Source: Alphaproteobacteria bacterium
Lineage (GTDB): Bacteria > Pseudomonadota > Alphaproteobacteria > Micavibrionales > Micavibrionaceae
DNA length: 64,000 nt
Direction: 5' to 3'
Assembly (NCBI GenBank): GCA_021775955.1
Contig: JAJFGU010000020.1
Span: 271,886 to 335,885 of the forward strand
The notes below the pieces were generated by a model, which saw nothing but the letters and a program-made list of their open reading frames with translations, did no database searches and had not been told where the DNA came from. The translations under genes were made by a program, and so were the position numbers. Shown in pieces: positions 60,202 to 64,000 of this stretch (its first letter is position 1; every line of letters starts with the position of its first letter).

Positions 60202-62372
60202 GACTTAACCTCAATCTTGCCGGTGTTCAGCGCTTCAATCACTTGATCGCGCGGACCGTCCGTGACAACCCGCCCCTGATCCATCAAAATCAACCGATCC
60301 ACCAATGGCAGCATCGCTGTCTTATGCGTGATCAATATTAACGTCCGATTTTTAATTTCGTTCTGGATATAGCGACCAAAAGCTTCTTCCGCCTGCATGT
60401 CCATCGCGTTGGTCGGCTCATCACAAACCATCACATGCGGGTTTAAAATCATCGCCCGTGCCAGCGCAATCGCCTGCCTTTGTCCACCCGATAAACCGCC
60501 GCCATGCTCACCCACCGGCGCGTCATAACCCATCGGATGACGTGATATAAATTCATGAACGCCCGCTGCTTTCGCCGCTTCCAAAATTGCTTCCTCCGAA
60601 GCATGCGGCAAACTCGCGGCAATATTATCCCGAACCGAACCACCAAACAGAACAACGTCCTGTGCGATATACGCAACATTCCGCCGCAGATCAGCCGGAT
60701 CAATCTGACGGTAATCGGTATCATCGGCCAGAATTGCACCGCTATCAGGATCATAAAGCCCCATCATTAAACGCGCGATTGTGCTTTTACCCGAACCGAT
60801 CCGCCCGATAATCCCAACCTTCTCCCCCGGCTTGATCGAAAAGGAAACATTATCCAAAACTTTACGATCCACACCCGGGTAAGCAAAAGAAACCTTTTCA
60901 AAAGCGATATGCCCCTTCAAATCAGGGCGGTGTAAAAATTGTTTATGCGGCGGCCGCTCAACCGGCGCCTCCATAATTTTATTTAAGGTCTTCAAAGAAC
61001 TTCCGGCCTGGTGATAACGCGTCATAAGATTGGCAATCTGCCCAATCGGCGCAATCGCCCGCCCGCCCAAAATCACACAGGCGATCAGACCACCAACTGT
61101 TAAATCCCCGTCCTGCACCATATACATGCCAGTCAGCACAATAATGATCGAAGCAATCTGTTGTAGGAATGTGGCAATATTTACGCCTAACCCAGACACA
61201 AAACGAGATTTCTGCCCGTAAAGCGCGCTCTCGCCGACATAATCGCCATAACGTGCCCGAAAGCTACCATCAGCACCGACCGCCTTGATCGTCTCCAATC
61301 CATGAATAGTTTCGACCAGCAAACCATGCTTGGCCTCTGATGCCTGCACCGATTTGCGCACGTAAGATTTCAACGGGAACTGCAAAATATAACCGACAAC
61401 CATCACCACCAAAATCAACCCGGCAAGAATAAAAGCAATGCCACCACCGAGCTGATAAATTACAAACAAGAAAATAAGTGTGAATGGCAAATCAACCAGC
61501 CCAGTAATTGTCGCCGACGTAAAAAACTCACGCACAGAATCAAAATCACGCAACATATTGGCAAAGGCACCGCTTGATTTCGGCCGCCCGGCCAGCTTCA
61601 TATTGATCACCTGATCATAAATTCGCCGCGCCGCGATGACATCAATGCGCCGCCCGGACAGATCAATCATGTAGGAGCGCACCGTGCGCATAATCAGGTC
61701 AAAGACAAACACCGCCAGCGCGCCAATCCCCAGCGCCCAACCGGTTTCAATCGCATTATTGGGAATCACCCGATCATAAACATTCATGATAAATAATGGA
61801 CTAGTAAGTCCAAACAAATTGATAAACACAGCCGCCAGCATCACCATCGCATAAACTTTGCGGTTGGCCTTTACAATTCCCCAAAACCAGTGACGATCCG
61901 TATCATCCAGATGCACCGTTTCCGGATTGGTAAATTCAGAACGCGGGTGAATAAAGATCGCGTAACCCGCATAATCTTTTTTAAGATCTTTAACAGAAAT
62001 TTCGCGCACGGCTTTTGTCTCTGGCGAAAATATTTTAGCCTTTTTTCCATTGGAAGAAAGCGACAGCAAAACGCACACATCCTCGTCTTTTAAAATCAGA
62101 ACAACCGGAAGCACAGAAGACGGAATTCTATTTACGGACTCACGCTTCGCAATCTTCGCACTAAGCCCCAAACGCTCCGCCGCTTCACAAAATAAATTCG
62201 GCCCCATACCTTTGGCATCATAAGCAAGCCCAGACGTCAAAGCCTCCGCCGATTTCGCGCGCCCAAAATGTGATGTCAGAAATACGAGGCATTCGAGCAA
62301 AGGGTCCAGGGTAGCAACATCAAGAGAAGCCCCACTATTTTCCTTTTCATCATTTTCGTTAGTTTTGCTCAT
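60198..62372 (-). CDS. Type I secretion ABC transporter, LapB type
   Basis: A 724-residue exporter. Residues 20-150 form a C39-peptidase-like domain without the catalytic Cys (FGRAKSAEALTSGLAYDAKG), as in exporters of RTX adhesins and toxins. A six-helix membrane domain follows (FGLTSPLFIMNVYDRVIPNN). The ATPase has Walker A GIIGRIGSGKSTIARLM (about 520), signature LSGGQRQAIALARAMI (about 625) and Walker B VMVCDEPTNAMDMQ (about 648). No RTX substrate gene is in the window. The gene overlaps both neighbours. Confidence 0.94.
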   Translation of the reverse strand: MSKTNENDEKENSGASLDVATLDPLLECLVFLTSHFGRAKSAEALTSGLAYDAKGMGPNLFCEAAERLGLSAKIAKRESVNRIPSSVLPVVLILKDEDVCVLLSLSSNGKKAKIFSPETKAVREISVKDLKKDYAGYAIFIHPRSEFTNPETVHLDDTDRHWFWGIVKANRKVYAMVMLAAVFINLFGLTSPLFIMNVYDRVIPNNAIETGWALGIGALAVFVFDLIMRTVRSYMIDLSGRRIDVIAARRIYDQVINMKLAGRPKSSGAFANMLRDFDSVREFFTSATITGLVDLPFTLIFLFVIYQLGGGIAFILAGLILVVMVVGYILQFPLKSYVRKSVQASEAKHGLLVETIHGLETIKAVGADGSFRARYGDYVGESALYGQKSRFVSGLGVNIATFLQQIASIIIVLTGMYMVQDGDLTVGGLIACVILGGRAIAPIGQIANLMTRYHQAGSSLKTLNKIMEAPVERPPHKQFLHRPDLKGHIAFEKVSFAYPGVDRKVLDNVSFSIKPGEKVGIIGRIGSGKSTIARLMMGLYDPDSGAILADDTDYRQIDPADLRRNVAYIAQDVVLFGGSVRDNIAASLPHASEEAILEAAKAAGVHEFISRHPMGYDAPVGEHGGGLSGGQRQAIALARAMILNPHVMVCDEPTNAMDMQAEEAFGRYIQNEIKNRTLILITHKTAMLPLVDRLILMDQGRVVTDGPRDQVIEALNTGKIEVKS

Positions 62373-63705
62373 TAGATTCCGGAGCTTCCGGCGGCGGATT
62401 ATTCAAAGATTCCTGCAGCCGCCCGACACTGGCAAGAATTGCGTATTGCGCAGCAAGCAACCGATGTTCGCCATTCACTTTTTCAAGCAATGTGTTGAAC
62501 AACTGATTATGCGTCTGCATCAACTGCAATTGCGAAATCCGCGCGCCTTCAAATTGTGTTTTATAGGTTTCAAAAAGATTACCATTCAGTTCCGCGCGCT
62601 CGCCAAGCAAACCATATTGCGCCCGCGACGTCTCAAACTCGGAATAGGCAAGGCGTACATCGCGCTCTATCTGCCTGTGTACCTCCTGCATCTGCGCGAC
62701 AGATTCCTGATGCTCAAGCTGCTTACGTTTTATCCGTGCCAGCTCAGCGCCACCCGTTGAAAAATTCCAGTTCATCCGAAACACAGCCCGCGCATCAACA
62801 AGCTCACCACCAATCACATCATCCTTATCGCTCTTGAGATAAGACAGCTCTCCATCCAGATCAGGGTACAAAGCTGCTTTTTCAGCATCAATATCATAAC
62901 CTGATGCAGCAGCCTCCAGCTCCGCCGCCAAAACCGCCGGGTGATGTGACTTGGCAAAAGTTGTGGCATCATCCGCATAAGCTGGCACCAGATCAAGACG
63001 TGGTGACTGCTTAATCATATCACCTTGTGGCATATGTCCGGTTACCTCCATGTAATCCGCCTCGGCTGCTTTGCCCTGCCCCTCATATTCTTTGACGATA
63101 CCGGCTAGGATCACACGAACTTCCTTGGCTTGCTGAAGCTCTGCTTCGTCGGCGACGCCTTCCGTGACCATTATATCAATCCGCTCCAGATATTCATCAA
63201 CCTGCGAACGATGCGCATAAAGCATTTCAAGCCCGGCGCGAATGCGCAGAACATTCACGTAAGCCTGCGCCGCTCGCAATGCCAGCGACTCACGCACATC
63301 CACAGCGCTGGTCCCTGCCTGCCTGGCTCTGGTATTTGCTGCCTGGACCCGACTCGGTGTTTCCAACCCGTCAAAAATCATCTGGCGAATGGAAAAAGAA
63401 CCTTCGCCAAGATATGAGTAAGCTGCGCCACGGTCTGTAACCAGCCCACGACTTGTGCTGTTATCACCATAAACACGGCCATAAGTCCCCGAAGCCGAAA
63501 GCTCCGGAAAATAACCCGAAAACTCTTCACGGCCCTGCTCATGCGCAATACCAATAGCGGCCTGCGCCGCTTCGGCACTGGGGTGATTGCGCAATGCCGC
63601 CTCCACCGCCTCATTCAGTGATTCAGCCTGCGCCGAAAAACTGAAGGCTAAGAGGGTGGAAAAAGCGCTTAGAGAAAGCGAATATCGCAACAAGACAGAT
63701 ATCAT
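62359..63705 (-). CDS. TolC-family outer membrane channel (LapE/AggA type)
   Basis: About 448 residues. A signal peptide (LLRYSLSLSAFSTLLAFSFS, cleavage after AQA) leads to SLNEAVEAALRNHPSAEAAQ, the TolC-family opening. Two internal repeats of coiled coils and a beta segment (GTYGRVYGDNSTSRGLVTD) follow, ending in FETYKTQFEGARISQLQLM and NTLLEKVNGEHRLLAAQYAI. It gives the outer-membrane exit of the type I system. Start at 63705 suits the signal peptide; an ATG 24 bases upstream adds MHAIIWVF and is also possible. It is the first gene of the operon. Confidence 0.92.
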   Translation of the reverse strand: MISVLLRYSLSLSAFSTLLAFSFSAQAESLNEAVEAALRNHPSAEAAQAAIGIAHEQGREEFSGYFPELSASGTYGRVYGDNSTSRGLVTDRGAAYSYLGEGSFSIRQMIFDGLETPSRVQAANTRARQAGTSAVDVRESLALRAAQAYVNVLRIRAGLEMLYAHRSQVDEYLERIDIMVTEGVADEAELQQAKEVRVILAGIVKEYEGQGKAAEADYMEVTGHMPQGDMIKQSPRLDLVPAYADDATTFAKSHHPAVLAAELEAAASGYDIDAEKAALYPDLDGELSYLKSDKDDVIGGELVDARAVFRMNWNFSTGGAELARIKRKQLEHQESVAQMQEVHRQIERDVRLAYSEFETSRAQYGLLGERAELNGNLFETYKTQFEGARISQLQLMQTHNQLFNTLLEKVNGEHRLLAAQYAILASVGRLQESLNNPPPEAPESNEQN

Positions 63706-63903
63706 AAAAACCCAGATTATGGCATGCAAGAAGTGGGCGGAAATGGCCCTAACGCCTTAAATTTAAGGAAAAAACACCTTCCTTACAAGCACGATACCCC
63801 TGCAAACCAAAACCATCCAAAACTATTTCCTCTGCCCTCTTCACAAAAAGGCAAAGTTCAGGCATGGTTCCGTGACCTTTTTCGGCAATGAATGGAGCAA
63901 ACC

Positions 63904-64000
63904 GTGGGACTAAAGATAGGCGTTCCCAAAGAAACAGCAGAATGCGAACGGCGGGTGGCTGCGTCCCCTGAAACCGTGAAAAAGCTGACTGCCCTGGGCT
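63904..64000 (+). CDS. pntA: NAD(P) transhydrogenase subunit alpha (partial, 5' end)
   Basis: The frame continues past the window edge. The 32 visible codons read GLKIGVPKETAECERRVAAS, then PETVKKLTALG, the opening of the alanine dehydrogenase/transhydrogenase alpha family. It would transfer hydride between NADH and NADP, driven by the proton gradient. GTG at 63904 is preferred for ATGGAG at 6 bases; ATG at 63892 in frame is the alternative. It is divergent from the TolC gene, with a gap of about 200 bases. Confidence 0.85.
   Translation, partial: MGLKIGVPKETAECERRVAASPETVKKLTALG

Overview
The window looks like a chromosomal segment of an alphaproteobacterium. Supporting markers are a Rickettsia-type long isocitrate dehydrogenase, a DUF1476 (F1-ATPase zeta-type) gene, a complete ccmABCDEFGHI cytochrome c maturation operon, the mreBCD-mrdA-rodA cluster and an alphaproteobacterial-style repressor DNA-binding domain. 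A Micavibrio- or Rhodospirillales-like lineage would fit, but genus cannot be decided from sequence alone. No rRNA, intact tRNA, CRISPR array, transposase or integrase is seen.

Layout. 1-8.2 kb: a glycosyltransferase, a CheZ-like protein, several unrecognised genes and aconitase acnA. 8.5-14.6 kb: nine ccm genes, most overlapping by a few bases, preceded by a strong terminator that may end a small RNA. 14.6-18.4 kb: an HExxH protein, a YggT protein, folD and icd. 18.9-37.9 kb: a minus-strand bacteriophage structural and lysis module whose order matches the late region of phage T7: portal, scaffold, capsid, tail tubular A, tail tubular B, an internal-virion-like protein, tail fibre, large terminase. 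Beyond these lie an SleB hydrolase and a three-TM holin of the gene-transfer-release type. No integrase, replication gene, phage RNA polymerase or gp15/gp16 is present. Small accessory genes, several with their own TTGACA-type promoters and terminators and many on the opposite strand, are wedged between the structural genes. 38-41.8 kb: a repressor-type HTH fused in frame to orotate phosphoribosyltransferase (divergent from the phage module across a promoter with 11-bp-spaced half-sites), nadK, purC, DUF1476, bolA and grxD. 41.9-49.3 kb: an accessory island with AT-rich genes, short dispersed repeats, a tRNA-like 3' fragment, and a 943-residue J-like/MORN/TM/MORN/LRR protein next to a VWA protein. 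49.3-55.2 kb: rodA, mrdA, mreD, mreC, mreB and rpmJ on the minus strand. 55.3-63.7 kb: a cNMP-binding EAL phosphodiesterase convergent with an operon of TolC, LapB-type ABC exporter, HlyD adaptor and CHASE2 nucleotide cyclase. The window ends inside a transhydrogenase alpha-subunit gene.

The most interesting parts are the stripped, colinear podovirus-type module (a candidate domesticated particle or gene-transfer agent, or else a decayed prophage), the HTH-PyrE fusion beside its promoter, the accessory cassettes inside the module, the J/MORN/LRR plus VWA pair, the hairpin that covers the grxD ribosome binding site, and a possible cAMP to c-di-GMP circuit next to a type I secretion operon. Functions are inferred from motifs and context; no database search was run.
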